A DNA stretch of 64,000 nt from Nepenthes gracilis (GCA_033239525.1 BSYO01000024.1:4983991-5047990), one strand, 5' to 3'. Shown: positions 32,331-43,520, numbered from the stretch's first letter. Numbers and translations: made by a program. Notes: generated by a model from the letters alone, not told the origin.

Positions 32331-34479
32331 GGAAATGGATGGAAGAAAAACGATAAAATAAATAAAAGAAGAATAGAATAAAAATTAGGTGAAAACTAAA
32401 AAAACCACAAAGGAAAGATAGAAAATAATAAATAGAAGGTAGAAAACTAAATAATTTTTTTAAAACAATGTAAAAGATAAAAATTGAATAAAACTAAAAA
32501 ATAAAATTTGATAATATTAAAAAAAAAGGTAGAAAAATTAAAAAATAAAAGATAAAAAATAACACCTAAAAATGAAAAATCAGAAAAGATGGACAAAAGA
32601 AAAATAAAGTATATATAAAAGAAATTCCCCATAGAAATAAAAGATGAAAAATAAAAAAAAATTAAGAAAAATAAAAAAATATGCAAATATAAATAAAAAA
32701 TATCAAATATAAAGGATAAAGTATAAAAAATATAAAAATGAGAAGAATAAAAAATGGATTAAAAATATAAATTAATATTTTAAAACAAGATAAGAGCATT
32801 GAAAAAAATAAAAAAACCAAAACTTTTAAAATTTTTTTAAAATTTAATTATAAAAATATTAAAACTTCAACGTCAAAAAATTAAAAAAAGTATAGCAGAA
32901 AGAAAAAAAAAAAAAAAGAAAAGAAAAGTTCAAAAAATGACGAATCAAAGATGAAAAAAAAAATTTTAAAAATAAATATAATTTTTTGAAAAAATAAAGA
33001 TAAAAATTTTAAAAATAAATTATCAGAACATGAAATTTTAAAAAATAAAAAATAGTGAAAGAAAAATATTAATTAAAACTGGAAGAAGTTTTAGAAAAAT
33101 AAAAAATATTTGAAATTAAAAAAAAAACCTTAAAAGTGAAGAGAATCAAGAGATTACAAAAAAAGTGAGATAAAAAAAATAAAAATTTAAAATTTAAAAA
33201 ATTTAAAAGATAAAAAAACAATGCATAAAAAATTAAAAAGTGATGAGAATGATAAATGAACAAAAGAAAATAAATCTTACGAAAGAAAATATTTTGAAAA
33301 TAAAAAGAATGGTGCAAATTTAAGAAAAAAAAAGATCTTAAAATTTTACAATACGTTGATAAAAAATAAAAATAAAATAAAAAAAAATTTAAAAAAATAA
33401 ATCATGAAAAAAATCACGATGAGAGTAAAAAAAAGATAAAAAATATAAAATGTAAAAGTATAGAGAAGAAAACTAAATTAAAAAAATATAAATTAAAAGT
33501 TTAAAATAAATATGATGGGTGCGGTACCGTAGGTTTGCCCATAATTCAGTTGTAGCAATCGATGGCCCATTGGAGTCTCTTCCTAGACAAAGGCCTAGCG
33601 TATATTTGCGATACATCCGCCTGCACAACGTATCCCACGAAAATAGTATGCATAGCCCTCCAATGTTTTCTAAGAAAGGTTATGATTATCATACTTACCA
33701 TAAAACAACCACGACAGCTGCTTTGACAGTTCAATAAATCCGCGTAAGTAACTGTCGCCAGTCATGCACCCCATCAGTCTTCGCAGCCCTCGCCCTGCAT
33801 ATACCACCTTTCCCTCTGTGAGGAATGTGAACTTCTTTCCTTCCAATCAAGTAGGAACTAAATTAATGAGAACAGTGATATTTTCTGATCGAATTTATCT
33901 ATCAGAACTCAATAATCCATCTCTAAACTGCTCCTTGATAGAGCGCACTCATCGAAGCCTATCCTCCACCTCTAAGCCTCTCCCAACCAAGAGAGGCGCA
34001 ACCCAGAAAGAGCTTCCAAAGTGTTCGGAGATTAAACTCGCATTAGTTTGACCAGCCAAAAAAGATCGAGCTACTTCCTAACCTGTACAATAATTGAAAT
34101 CTCGGGACGCATCAAAATAAATAAAAGAAAATTTTTTATTAAAATGCCTTAAAATCTAACATAAAAAATAAAATAATGATGAAAAAAAATAAAAAATATA
34201 TATATATATATCTATTTTTTTTAAAAAATCAAGGATAAAAAAATGAACAAAAGAAAAACATTGAAAAAAATAAAAGATGAAAACTTAAAAATTTAAATAT
34301 AAAAATATTAAAAATTCAACAATAAAAAACCAATAGAAAAATAATAGATTGAGAAAAAGGGAAAAAAGTTTAAAATAAAAGTTTTAAAAATGACAAATGA
34401 AAGATAGAAAAAAACCAAAGATATAAACAGTAAAAAATAAAACATCAGAATATCAAAATTTAAAAAATTAAAAGACAAA
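32331..34479. repeat. A-rich strand-asymmetric tract, copy 1
   Basis: The plus strand is overwhelmingly A with AAAATAAAA, GATAAAAA and GAAAAAT motifs and few C or G. A normal-composition island (33513-34115) interrupts it. Related tracts lie at 44482-48766. No gene is supported; T-rich minus-strand frames (for example 32447-32686) are composition artefacts. It is probably noncoding interior of an unclassified element. Confidence 0.6.
33513..34115. repeat. Balanced-GC island, copy 1 (unknown)
   Basis: About 600 bp closely matching 45380-45985. On the minus strand both copies keep an open frame with CQSSCRGCFMVSMIII and TIFVGYVV and similar downstream spacing. I do not recognise a family. It may be a conserved piece of an element or a captured host fragment. 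Confidence 0.5.
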
Positions 34480-34579
34480 NNNNNNNNNNNNNNNNNNNNN
34501 NNNNNNNNNNNNNNNNNNNNNNNNNNNNNNNNNNNNNNNNNNNNNNNNNNNNNNNNNNNNNNNNNNNNNNNNNNNNNNN
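34480..34579. other. Assembly gap of 100 N
   Basis: Exactly 100 N, the usual placeholder for a gap of unknown size. It separates the A-rich tract from a 22-bp array, so the order of these blocks is not proven by continuous sequence. Confidence 0.95.
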
Positions 34580-35715
34580 CTGAGGCCTTGCCTCCGGGAT
34601 GGAGTGCTTTTTGCTCTAAGACGAAGTGCTTCTGACTCCATGACGGAGGGCTCGTGGCTCCGTGACAAAGAGTTCCTGGCTCCGAAATGGAGGGCTCATA
34701 GCTCCTAGACGGAGGGCTCCAAACTCCAGGATGGAGTGCTCGTGCCTCCGAGATGGAGTGCTCGTGCCTTCGAGATGGAGTGCTCCTGGCTCTGGGACGG
34801 AGGGCTCTAGACTCTAAGACGGAGGGCTCGTGACTCCGGAACTGATGGCTTATGGCATCGGGATGGAAGGCTTGTGGAACCGGGATGAAGGACTCCTGGC
34901 TTTGAGACAGAAGGCTCGTGGCTTCAAGACAGAGTTCTCCTGGCTCCAAGAGTGTGCGCTCGTGGCTCCGAGACGGAGTGCTTTTGGCTCCGAGATGGAG
35001 GGCTCCTGTCTTCGTGACGGAGAGCTCTTAGTTCCCGTTCAGAGGACCCGTGGCTCCCTAACAGAGTGCTTCTGGCTTCGGGATAGAGTTCTCCTGACTC
35101 CCGGATGGAGAGCTCGTGGCTGCGGGAGGGAGTGCTCTTGGCTTCGGGACGAAAGGCTCTTGGCTCCCTTATAGAGGGCTCGTAGCTCCCAGATGGAATG
35201 CCCCTGGCTCTAAGATGGACAGCTTAAGGCTTCAAGATGGGGGGCTCTTGGCTCTTTGATGGGGGGGCTCGTGGTTTCAGGACGAAATGTTCTAGGCTCC
35301 GGACGAGAGCTCTTGCCTTTTGGACGGAGGGCTCATGGCTCCGAGACGGAGGGATCTTTGCTTTGGGATGGATGGCTCATGGTTTTGAGACGGAGTGCTC
35401 CTGGCTCCAAGACAGACGGCTCATGACTTCAGGACGGAGTGCTCTTGGTTCCGAGAGGGAGAGCTCTAGGCTCCGAGACGGAGGGCTCATGGCTCCGAAA
35501 TGGAGTGCTCCAGGTTCCGGGATGGAGGGCTCTTTGGTCCCAACGAAGGCCTACTCCTCAATGGAAGGTAGGTCTCCTGAAAGGAGAAAAACTCCTGACT
35601 AGAGGGTAAACCTTTTAGGCCCATGGTTGCTGGACCCATTACGGAAAAAATATTATCTTTATCAAAACTTATGTAGAGCTTTTTCATATTTCTTTAAATA
35701 TGTAACATACAATAA
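34580..35715 (-). repeat. Chromovirus LTR fragment (E) with 22-bp array
   Basis: A 22-bp array (about 34595-35540, roughly 43 units) and the first part of the following spacer (35541-35715, CCCATGGTTGCTGGACCCATT and so on). It is very like 28700-29720 in unit order. It stops abruptly at about 35715 where Tat element A begins. Confidence 0.75.
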
Positions 35716-35759
35716 AGTCCAGGAACTTTATTGTATCAATCCCCTGATACTCTTGGGTC

Positions 35760-37039
35760 GAACACAACAATGCAGTCCAGGAACGAGCCTCCAGGACTGC
35801 CAGATCTGCTGGAGGCAGCAGCCAGCCGACTGCTGGACCCTCCGGAGAGAAGATGGAGTTGAGGGCTTACCTAAACTCCAAAAGATCAGCAAACGCCACT
35901 CGCGCAGATCTGCGAGTGGATAAAATCTAGAACCGCGTGTTTCAAGACGAGGAGCACACCGTCAATTTGGACCGATCTCCTTTCATAGCGGAGATCCTGA
36001 GCCATTCACTCCCCTCAAAGTTCAAGATGACATTCCTTGACTCATATGATGGGAGCAGCGATCCGGTTGACCACGTAGATTACTTCCGTACCCATCTGAG
36101 TCTATAAGGGTTGGAGGACTCAGCAATGTACCGCTGTTTCCCACTCATCCTGAAGGGAGATGCCCGAATCTGGTTTCATCACCTCCCTTTAGGCACTGTC
36201 AACAGCTTTTGTGATCTGACAGATCTCTTCCTGGCTCAGTACGCCTCGAGCCGACGGGAAGAGAAGCAGCCGTAGCATCTCTCCCACATCAAGCAAAAAC
36301 CGGGAGAGAACCCACGGCGATTCTTGGATCGTTTTGTGGCAGAGGCCAGACAGATTCCTTGAATCACAGAGGAGATGAAACTAAGCAGTTTCATCTCCGC
36401 GCTAACCCACGGGGATTTCTTCAAGCATCTGGCCCACATGAATCCCCAAACCTTTCGGAAAGCAGAGTCCATCACACGGGCTTACGCTGCGACAAAAGAG
36501 GCCAACGAGGCAAAACTCCCAGAGCGGGCAGATCAGCCTCTATCCTTCCCAGCAGAGGGAAAAAGAAAGTACGGCGGTAGTGACCACTCCCACCGAAAGC
36601 AGCACAAGTCTGGGCCACCGGAGCGCAGAGACTACGGGTCCCTTGGCTTCACGCCGCTAACGGACACCCGCCCTAACATCCTTATGCAAATACGCGGAAA
36701 AAAGTTCTTAAAGTGGCCAAAACCACTAAAAAAGGACTCTAGAAACCAATCTAAGTACTGTAATTTTTACCGCTCTGCTGGGCATGCGACGGAGGACTGC
36801 AAGACTCTGCAGAGGGAGATCGAGGAGTTAGTTCGCAGAGGGCACCTCGCGAGGTACGTTAGGAGCTCCGGATAGAGCTCTGGGGAGGCTGACGAAGAGG
36901 GGCAGGAATGGACTCCTCCCCGAAATCGGATTGCAGCAGGGGTGGTTAATATAGTCACACCCGACCTACTAAAAACCCGTCCAGTAGCGAGGAGCAGCAG
37001 ACTGGGAGGAAGAAGTAGCACACGACAAACAATACCATC
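35760..37039 (+). pseudogene. Tat gag
   Basis: Gag builds the virus-like particle. The frame is readable from about 35884: LDSYDGSSDPVDHVDYFRTH, then DARIWFHHLPLGTVNSFCDL and FLAQYASSRR (retrotransposon gag domain), ending with the knuckle CNFYRSAGHATEDC and EIEELVRRGHLARYV. In-frame stops lie at 36105-36107, 36273-36275, 36360-36362 and 36873-36875; the longest open piece is 36375-36875. The N-terminal region (35760-35880) is out of frame. Confidence 0.8.
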
Positions 37040-37580
37040 AGCTTCAACGACGATGACTTAGTTCATGTTGTATCCCCTCATGCTGATCCCCTCGTTGTAT
37101 CCACGGTCATTTCGGACGGTAGTATCGACTACCAACTGAAACGAGTGTTCGTCGACAATGGAAGTTCGAAAGATTTGCTTTATTTGGATGCATTCTTTAA
37201 GTTAGGCTTAAAAAAGAATCAATTAAAACTTGCCGAAGGCCCATTATACGGCCTCGACAATGAGCCTGTGCCCGTTCAACGGACCATCCAGTTGGAGGTC
37301 ACCTTGGACACGTATCCGAAAACAGCAAATCGAACTCACTTTCCTGGTGGTCGACCTACCCTCAATGTATAACGCCATACTAGGCAGGCCTTGCTTAACA
37401 GCGTTCGGGGCGGTCACCTCAATTTCACACCTAAAAATAAAGTTTTCAACACCCTATAGTATCGAAGAGGTGCTGGGCGACCAAATTACCGGACGAACCT
37501 ATTATATGTCGCAGATTGCCCCTAGTGGAAGTGCTAGAACAACTGGGAAGCTCGATCATCAAGACGAGACCACCCTTTAG
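37040..37580 (+). pseudogene. Tat aspartic protease
   Basis: Protease cleaves the polyprotein. The frame from about 37040 has VSTVISDGS and then the active-site motif VFVDNGSSKDLLYL (D-x-G-S-S as usual in this lineage) and LDTYPKTANR. A frameshift near 37320 moves to the frame with FLVVDLPSMYNAILGRPCL, the second conserved protease block. The product ends before RT at 37580. Confidence 0.8.
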
Positions 37581-38690
37581 TAAGCACAGTCCGATGAAGC
37601 CATCGATCTAATTCCACTGGACCCAAAGGAGCCAGAAAAATGTGTACTGATCGGCGGCTCACTCATCGGACTACTGCGCGATGAACTGATTGCGTTCCTG
37701 CGAAGGAACGCTGACCTTTTTGCTTGGACTCCAGCAGACATGACTGGAATCCCTGCAGAAATGATGATCCATAAGTTGGGCCTTGACTCAGGCCGAAAAC
37801 CCGATAGGCAAAAGCGGAGGAACCACTCCGTAAAAAAGCTGATCGCCATCTGAGAGGAGGTGAAGAAGCTGTTGGATGCAGGCTTCATTAGAGAAATCCA
37901 ATACCCGGACTGGCTCTCTAATGTCGTGTTGGTAAAGAAAAGCAATGGAAAATGGCGGATGTGCATCGATTTTACCGACGTTAACAAGACCTGCCCAAAG
38001 GACAGTTTTTCCTTGCCCAGGATCGACCTACTGATTGACTTAACGGCTGGACATGAGCTACTCAGCTTCATTGGCGGCTATTTCGGTTACAGCCAGATCC
38101 AGATGAGTCCGGAGGACGAGAAGCACACTTCGTTCATGACCGATCAGGACACTTACTGCTATAACGTAATTCCTTTCGGACTTAAGAATGCTGGAGCAAC
38201 CTACCAATGGTTGGTCAACAAGATGTTCGAAAAACAGATTGGTTGCAACATCGAGGTCTACGTCGACGACATGCTCGTTAAGAGCAAGGTCACCAGCGAC
38301 CACATTCGCGACTTAGAAGAGTCATTTTAGGTGCTCTGTAAGTATCACATGAAGCTGAACCCAGCTAAGTGTGTTTTCGGAGTGGCCTCCGGCAAATTCC
38401 TGGGTTTCATTGTCACCCAACGGGGGATCGAGGCAAACCCAGAGAAGATTCAGGCACTCGCCGACATGGCTCCTCCACGGAACGTAAAGGACGTCCAGCG
38501 ACTAGCTGGACGGCTGGCAGCACTGCCCGCTTCCTTGCGAAGTCCGGTGACAAGTACCAGCCCTTCTTCAAGGCCCTTAGATGAACAAAATCTAACGGCT
38601 TCTAATGGACAGTGAGCTGCCAAATTGCTTTCGATGAATTGAAACAGTATCTGGCCAGCCCGCCGTTATTGGTGTCACCATCTCTTGACC
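37581..38690 (+). pseudogene. Tat reverse transcriptase
   Basis: RT copies element RNA to DNA. Visible blocks: LRRNADLFAWTPADMTGIP, a stop near 37851, [65 protein letters not shown] and the catalytic [11 protein letters not shown], all intact in the frame 37860-38330. A stop at 38328-38330 precedes KLNPAKCVFGVASGKFLGF and APPRNVKDVQRLAGRLAAL, then the frame shifts near 38550. The connection to RNase H is cut by a deletion at about 38690. Confidence 0.85.
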
Positions 38691-40190
38691 AAGTACTTGG
38701 CAAAGGCAAAGGAGGTCATCCAGGGTTTCGACAAACTAACCCTGGTTCACATTTCCCGAACTGAAAATAGGAAGGCGGACCAGCTGGTCAAAGCCGCTGC
38801 AGCCGAAAACCTAGAACAATATTAGAGGGACATGCAGGAGATCCTGAATGCTCCCAGCATTGAGAAGTGAGAGGCATTGCAGATTTTCGAAGCGAAAAAC
38901 TGGATGACGCCTTTCCTTAACTACCCGGCGGATGGATCATTGCCAAAGGATGTGGAGAAAGCCAAACGGGCCAGGAAGACAGTCGGCTGGTATGCTGTGG
39001 TTGTCGAACGGCTATATTATCGTGGCTACTCAACCCATACCTCCGCTGTCTAACTCCTAAAGAGGCTGCCTACGCCTTAGGTGAAGTTCACATTGGGATC
39101 TACGGGTCGCACATTGGCGGGAAAAACTTGGCCTTCAAAGTCATGCGCCAGGCTATTACTGGCCTTCGATGAAAAAGGACGTGCTGGAATTTGTGAAGAA
39201 ATGCGAAAGTTGCCAACTTCCCAGCAACCTTCACCGCCAACCAACCGTGGATCTGAAGACCCTTCAGGCCCCTTGGCCCTTCGCGCAATGGGGGCTCGAT
39301 CTTCTCGGCCCGTTTCCCATTGCCACGGGGCAAAGAAAATTCATCATCGTAGGCATCGACTATTTCACCAAGTGGGTCGAGGCTGTCCCATTGGCAAAGA
39401 TCACAGGCACAACACCCTAGAGTTCCTTCGCCAGAGCATCGTCTGCAGATTCGACATCCCCGAGGTCATCATGACTGACAACGGGACCCAATTCTCGAAA
39501 AAATGCTTCACCAAGTATTACTCCAGCCTCGGCATCAGGCTGGCCCACACTTCGATGGCATATCCCTAAACCAACGGAGAGGTGCAGGTCACAAATCGTA
39601 CGCTACTCCACGGGTTAAAAGCTAAGCTGGAGGATGCAAGGGGCTCCTGGACTGACGAGCTCCCTTCCGTTCTCTGGTCTTATTGAACAACCCCAAAGAA
39701 ACCAACGTGCGAGACGCCCTTCAGTCTCTGTTACGGGACTGAGGCGGTAATCCCGATCGAAATCGGGCTTCCAAGTCTTAGGGTGGAATCTTTCGACCCA
39801 CTGGCAAACTCCCAAAAAATCAGGGAGTACTTAGACTTGTTAGAGAAAGCCCACGATGCTGTCAGAGTACGAATAGCGGCCTACCAACATCGAGTTACCC
39901 GATACTACAACAAAAAAGTTAAGGCGCGATAATTCGATGTGGGAGACCTGGTCATACGAGGCATCGAAGCCACGAGCAAGCTAGCTGGCCGCAATAACCT
40001 CTCCCTTATTGGGAAGGGTCTTTCCTGGTCTCCGCCGTCCTGTGAAACGGAGCCTATAAACTCCGGAGCCAGGATGGGAAACTGGTTCCACGAACGTGGA
40101 ATGCAACCCACCTCAATTGCTACTTCCAAAAGCGGACGCAAGTACATATTTGCATCATTATGTGCACGCGCTTGCTTGTTTTCAATTTGC
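38691..40190 (+). pseudogene. Tat RNase H tail and integrase
   Basis: After the deletion the sequence resumes in the last part of RNase H (LAKAKEVIQGFDKLTLVHIS in one frame), with stops soon after. Integrase then follows: ALGEVH-like region, LEFVKKCESCQLPSN (zinc region), GIDYFTKWVEAVPL (first aspartate), PEVIMTDNGTQF (second aspartate) and TNGEVQVTNRTLL (glutamate). The D,D,E residues are present, but the frames switch near 39160-39420, and stops lie near 39568, 39685 and 39930. The C-terminus ends RGIEATSKLAGRNN. Confidence 0.8.
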
Positions 40191-40298
40191 AAAAAGTAAG
40201 TGTTTACTTAGCATACTTTCTGTCTGCCTGTGCATCTGTTTTCTTTGCAAGTTACCCAACCTAGACTGCCCCTAAGTCAAGAGGGTCTTCACCCTCTT
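40191..40298 (+). other. Spacer after Tat A integrase
   Basis: Short untranslated stretch; the equivalent in element B is about 57650-57750. Nothing else is seen. Confidence 0.5.
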
Positions 40299-40464
40299 GT
40301 TAAACCCTGGTCATCCAGGTGGCCCATAAGCGGTCTAAACCCTGGTCATCCAGGTGGCCCATGAGCAATCTAAACCCTGGTCATCCAGGTGACTCATGAG
40401 CGGTCTAAACCCTGGTCATCCAGGTGGCCCATGAACGGTCTAAACCTTGGTCATCCAAGTGGCC
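40299..40464. repeat. 35-bp tandem array with CCTGG/CCAGG hairpin
   Basis: About four and a half units of 35 bp (GGTCTAAACCCTGGTCATCC plus AGGTGGCCCATGAGC). Each contains CCTGG-TCAT-CCAGG, a potential 5-bp stem. Element B has the same unit, about seven copies, at 57395-57645 in inverse orientation. Confidence 0.85.
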
Positions 40465-40880
40465 CAAAGTGGTAAAAAACCTTAGGAGGCTTATGCAGTA
40501 CACGCAACGACCTCCTCTACGAGGAGGTAGCATGATCAGTCAGCGACAGTCGAAGGGAGAAGCGTTCTTTTCCAACGTTGGCCGCCCAAGTTATCACTTG
40601 TACGGCACCACCAGGTTGGTTCATAGAACCACCTGCTTACCTTAAAGACTTCACTCCTTAGGCAGCCAGCCAACCAGGTTGGCCACCTCATGCAACGACC
40701 TCCTCTGCGAGGAGGTAGCGTGACAATCAAGCAGCGAGAAGCTTTCTTCTCCAACGTTGGCTGTCCAAGTCATCACTTATACAGCGTCACAAGGCTGGTT
40801 AACTCAACCACCTGCCAAGTCTAAGGACTTCGCTTCTTAGGCAACCCAACAACGGTTGCCGCCAACCAAGTTGGCCGCCC
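40465..40880. repeat. 188-bp tandem units with perfect hairpins
   Basis: Two units offset by 188 bp. Each carries ACCTCCTC-TRC-GAGGAGGT (40510-40528 and 40698-40716), a perfect 8-bp stem with a 3-nt loop. CCAACCAGGTTGG (a near-perfect palindrome) recurs. Three related units occur in element B at 56810-57385. The zone lies between the end of pol and the end of the antisense gene, which converge here. Confidence 0.8.
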
Positions 40881-41087
40881 AATGCAATGAAGCTTGCAAA
40901 CACAAAAAGTAGTAAAGATCAATGGACACAAAGCGAAGAGAATTTCTATTTTTATTGCTTTAACTGTGTTACAAAATTATATAAGTACAAAAAGAAAAAA
41001 ATACAAAAGGCTACGGAGGCGGCAGCCGCCTCTGGCTGTCTTGGGGTTCCCCCACTAGGTCGTCCTTATGCTGTGCCCCACGGTTTT

Positions 41088-42748
41088 CTAAGTGAAAGTA
41101 CTCAACGGGAAGTCAGGGTCGATCAGCTGCACAAGACGCCGACAAACCTGGACCCCCTCAAACGTCCGTTCGTGCAGCATGCCCTCGACCTCGTGGAGAC
41201 GGATCCGGAGACCCAGCTCGTTCTCCAAAGTGGATATTCGATCGGCAAGCCGTTTCTTGCTTGCTTTGCTTTGATCCTCCTCCTCTTTCAAACAAGCATT
41301 CTCAGCTCTCAAGCTGACGATCTCCGTTTCTATTCCCGCCAGAGCAGTCTCGAGGGCTGTAGCCTCCTCGCGGTGCTCTCCTTCTAAAGCAGCCAGCTTG
41401 GCGTCCAGCCAGGCGATCTTCGCCTCCCTATCAGCTAGCGCCTCGTCATGCTGCACCACCACCTTAAAGACAGCGGAGGCTACCTTCACCGGCTGCACAA
41501 AAGACAAACAAAGGACGAGTCAGAAATCTGAAAAGGAGAAAGTACGATGAATCAATCGCCAAGAATCATACCTCCCAAAATCTCCTTGCAGGTCTCTCAG
41601 GCCTGGCCTCTAGACCCGGCCCAGGTGGCAGTGGACCAGGAGCGTCCTCTCGACTAGAGCTCGTAGCTGCCTCCTCCAAAATGCGCCCCAAGAGTTCATC
41701 AGTCTCGCCCACAGTAGCTGCAGGCTCCTCAATTAGAGCCTTTGGAGCAGCTGCTGGAGAATCGAGCTCCACTGTTGGCTCCACAGCAAAAGTCTGCGTG
41801 ACAGGGGAGCTAACGGACGGCTCCCGCGCATCCACCGTTGGCTCACAAGATGGCTCCTCAAAAGACTCCATCAACACAGCACCAGGAACCACTTGCGGCG
41901 CGGGCTACGCCAAGATGACTCCTCCTAAGTCCGCCGGCCAGTACTCGTGGGTCTTCTCTAGGCCCGCAGTGCTACCAAGTCCGTTGTAGATTCCGGCAGT
42001 GACGTAATCGATGCGCGACGACAATGACGAAGGAGTCTCCAGCACCTTCTCAGGTAGTGGGCCAATAAACCCTTCGTCAGTGTGCCGTATGCAGATGATT
42101 ACGCCCTTGGAGTCGTCCAGATTCATCATCCTCAATGGCAGCATGGGATTTTGAACCGGGGATGGCGGTCCCTAGTTCACCTTCTTGGCCTCCTCCCGGG
42201 AAACTAAAAAATCTCGTTTGAACTCGTTGAGGTTCTCCTTGATCAACTCCGTCAACCATTCCAAGGCCGCCGTCTCCGTCACAGACGGCGTCCCCGTATA
42301 TGCCTCCAGAACCTGACCCCGGTCCCTCACAAGGGGCCAGGCCGTCCCCACACTCACGAGAAGAACCAGTTCTTCCAGTTCTTCAACGAGTCATACATGG
42401 CCTTGTTTATTTTTAGGCCAGGACGGGGGACGAGCGATATCTACTCTCCCCCCTGGTTTATTTTAAACAGGACCCTCACCATGGACACCATATAGAATTG
42501 GCATGGAGTTGGATGATTGGAACTCGCAGGGCTCGCAGAACAGACTGCAGATCGTCCGGCAACGGAAGACGTAGGCTGCTCCTTAGGTGGGCCTCATAAA
42601 CTGTGATATGCCCCTCCGGTGGAGCAAAGGCTCTGTCGTTCCTTCCCGGAACTCTCCACGCGATTTCCTTTGGAACGTTAAACTCAACACACAATGCTTT
42701 TACGTCACTCTCTCTCAGAACGGAGGCAATATCTGCGACGGATGCCAT
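41088..42748 (-). pseudogene. Antisense gene of Tat A (gypsy-type putative transposase domain)
   Basis: It runs opposite to gag-pol. The N-terminus MASVADIASVLRESDVKALC, then FAPPEGHITVYEAHLRSSLR and LRVPIIQLHAN, resembles the plant domain annotated as putative gypsy-type transposon/transposase (family from memory). A middle part has EWLTELIKENLNEFKRDFLV and DSKGVIICIRHTDEGFIGPL, then an acidic Ala/Glu/Pro-rich stretch, the intron 41493-41571, and a C-terminal coiled coil (AALEGEHREEATALETALAG) ending at a stop near 41088. Frames break after HANSIWCPW (42476), near 42170 and near 41900. No catalytic motif is visible, and its role in the element is unknown. The same gene in element B is at 54884-56680. 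Confidence 0.7.
41493..41571 (-). other. 79-nt intron of the antisense gene (Tat A)
   Basis: On the minus strand GGGAG|GTATGATTC starts it and TTTTGTGCAG|CCGG ends it. The same position and length (79 nt) occur in element B (56119-56197). The frames fit when it is removed. Confidence 0.75.
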
Positions 42749-43040
42749 GGTTTACTCAAAGAACTGGGATTTCTGAAAGTTGGGAACGAAGAAGATGAAA
42801 GCTTGGAGGTGTAAAAGGTTTTCGAAGTATGGAGGGAAAACTTAAACGCTAAGCACGCGTTAAAACCTCTCATTAAGGTCGCCGTCAGTCCTGCCCCGTG
42901 TCGCATCTCTACATGGCTCTTCAAAAGGCGGATCTCTGACGCATTAATGGCCAGAATATCCGCCTAACCAAAGAAAGACACGTGTCAACTTTCTAGCCTG
43001 CAAACCGGCTGATGGCCACGCGTCCATCAGGTCTGGCAGA
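42749..43040 (-). promoter_or_regulatory. Upstream region of the antisense gene (Tat A)
   Basis: About 290 bp between the antisense ATG and the 45-bp array. It matches 54600-54883 of element B, including ACACGTGTC and GCGTCAGAGATCCGCC (B sense) and an AAACCC-type leader. If the gene has a promoter of its own it should be here or in the array; no clear TATA was picked out. Confidence 0.35.
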
Positions 43041-43405
43041 AAGCTTCTCCAGAACTGACCAAAACGGACAATAATTTTGGTCAATATTATTCTCCGAAAT
43101 TGACCCAAACGGTCAACAATTTCGGTCAATATTATCCTCCGAAATTGACCAAGACGGTCAACAGTTCTGGTCAATGTTGTTCTCCGGAATTGGTCAAGAC
43201 GGTCAACAATTTTAATCAATGTTGTTCTCTGGAATTGACCAAGACGGTCAACAATTCTAATCAACGTTGTTCTCCGGAATTAACTAAGACGGTCAACAAT
43301 TGTGGTCAACGTTGTTCTCCGGAATTGACCAAAATGGTTAACAATTTCGATCAACATTCTTCTCCGGAACTGACCAAGACGGTCAACAGTTCCAGCCAAA
43401 CTCTC
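43041..43405. repeat. 45-bp tandem array with TTGACC/GGTCAA inverted repeats
   Basis: About eight units of 45 bp. Most contain TTGACCAAGACGGTCAA, a 6-bp inverted repeat around AAGAC, then CAATTCTGGTCAA. TTGAC is also the core of plant W-box elements. The related array in element B (54412-54590) has a 36-bp unit. Confidence 0.85.
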
Positions 43406-43510
43406 CTCTACGCCTTTCATGGAGTTCTACGGGATCCTCAAACACCGAAGAGCAATAAGGGGGAATCCCATCATGAATTGACCGGAGGCCAAAATTCTGG
43501 CTACCGGCAT

Positions 43511-43520
43511 GGGGGGCTAG
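43511..43520 (+). promoter_or_regulatory. Polypurine tract of Tat A
   Basis: GGCATGGGGGGCTAG immediately precedes the LTR start TGATGGGTATACC at 43521. Element B has the same sequence next to its LTR (54289-54300, complement). This is the plus-strand primer site. Confidence 0.8.

Noticed and set aside
34308..34949. 213-codon minus frame across the N gap
   Set aside because: It passes through 100 N and joins array translation to A-rich translation; purely an artefact.
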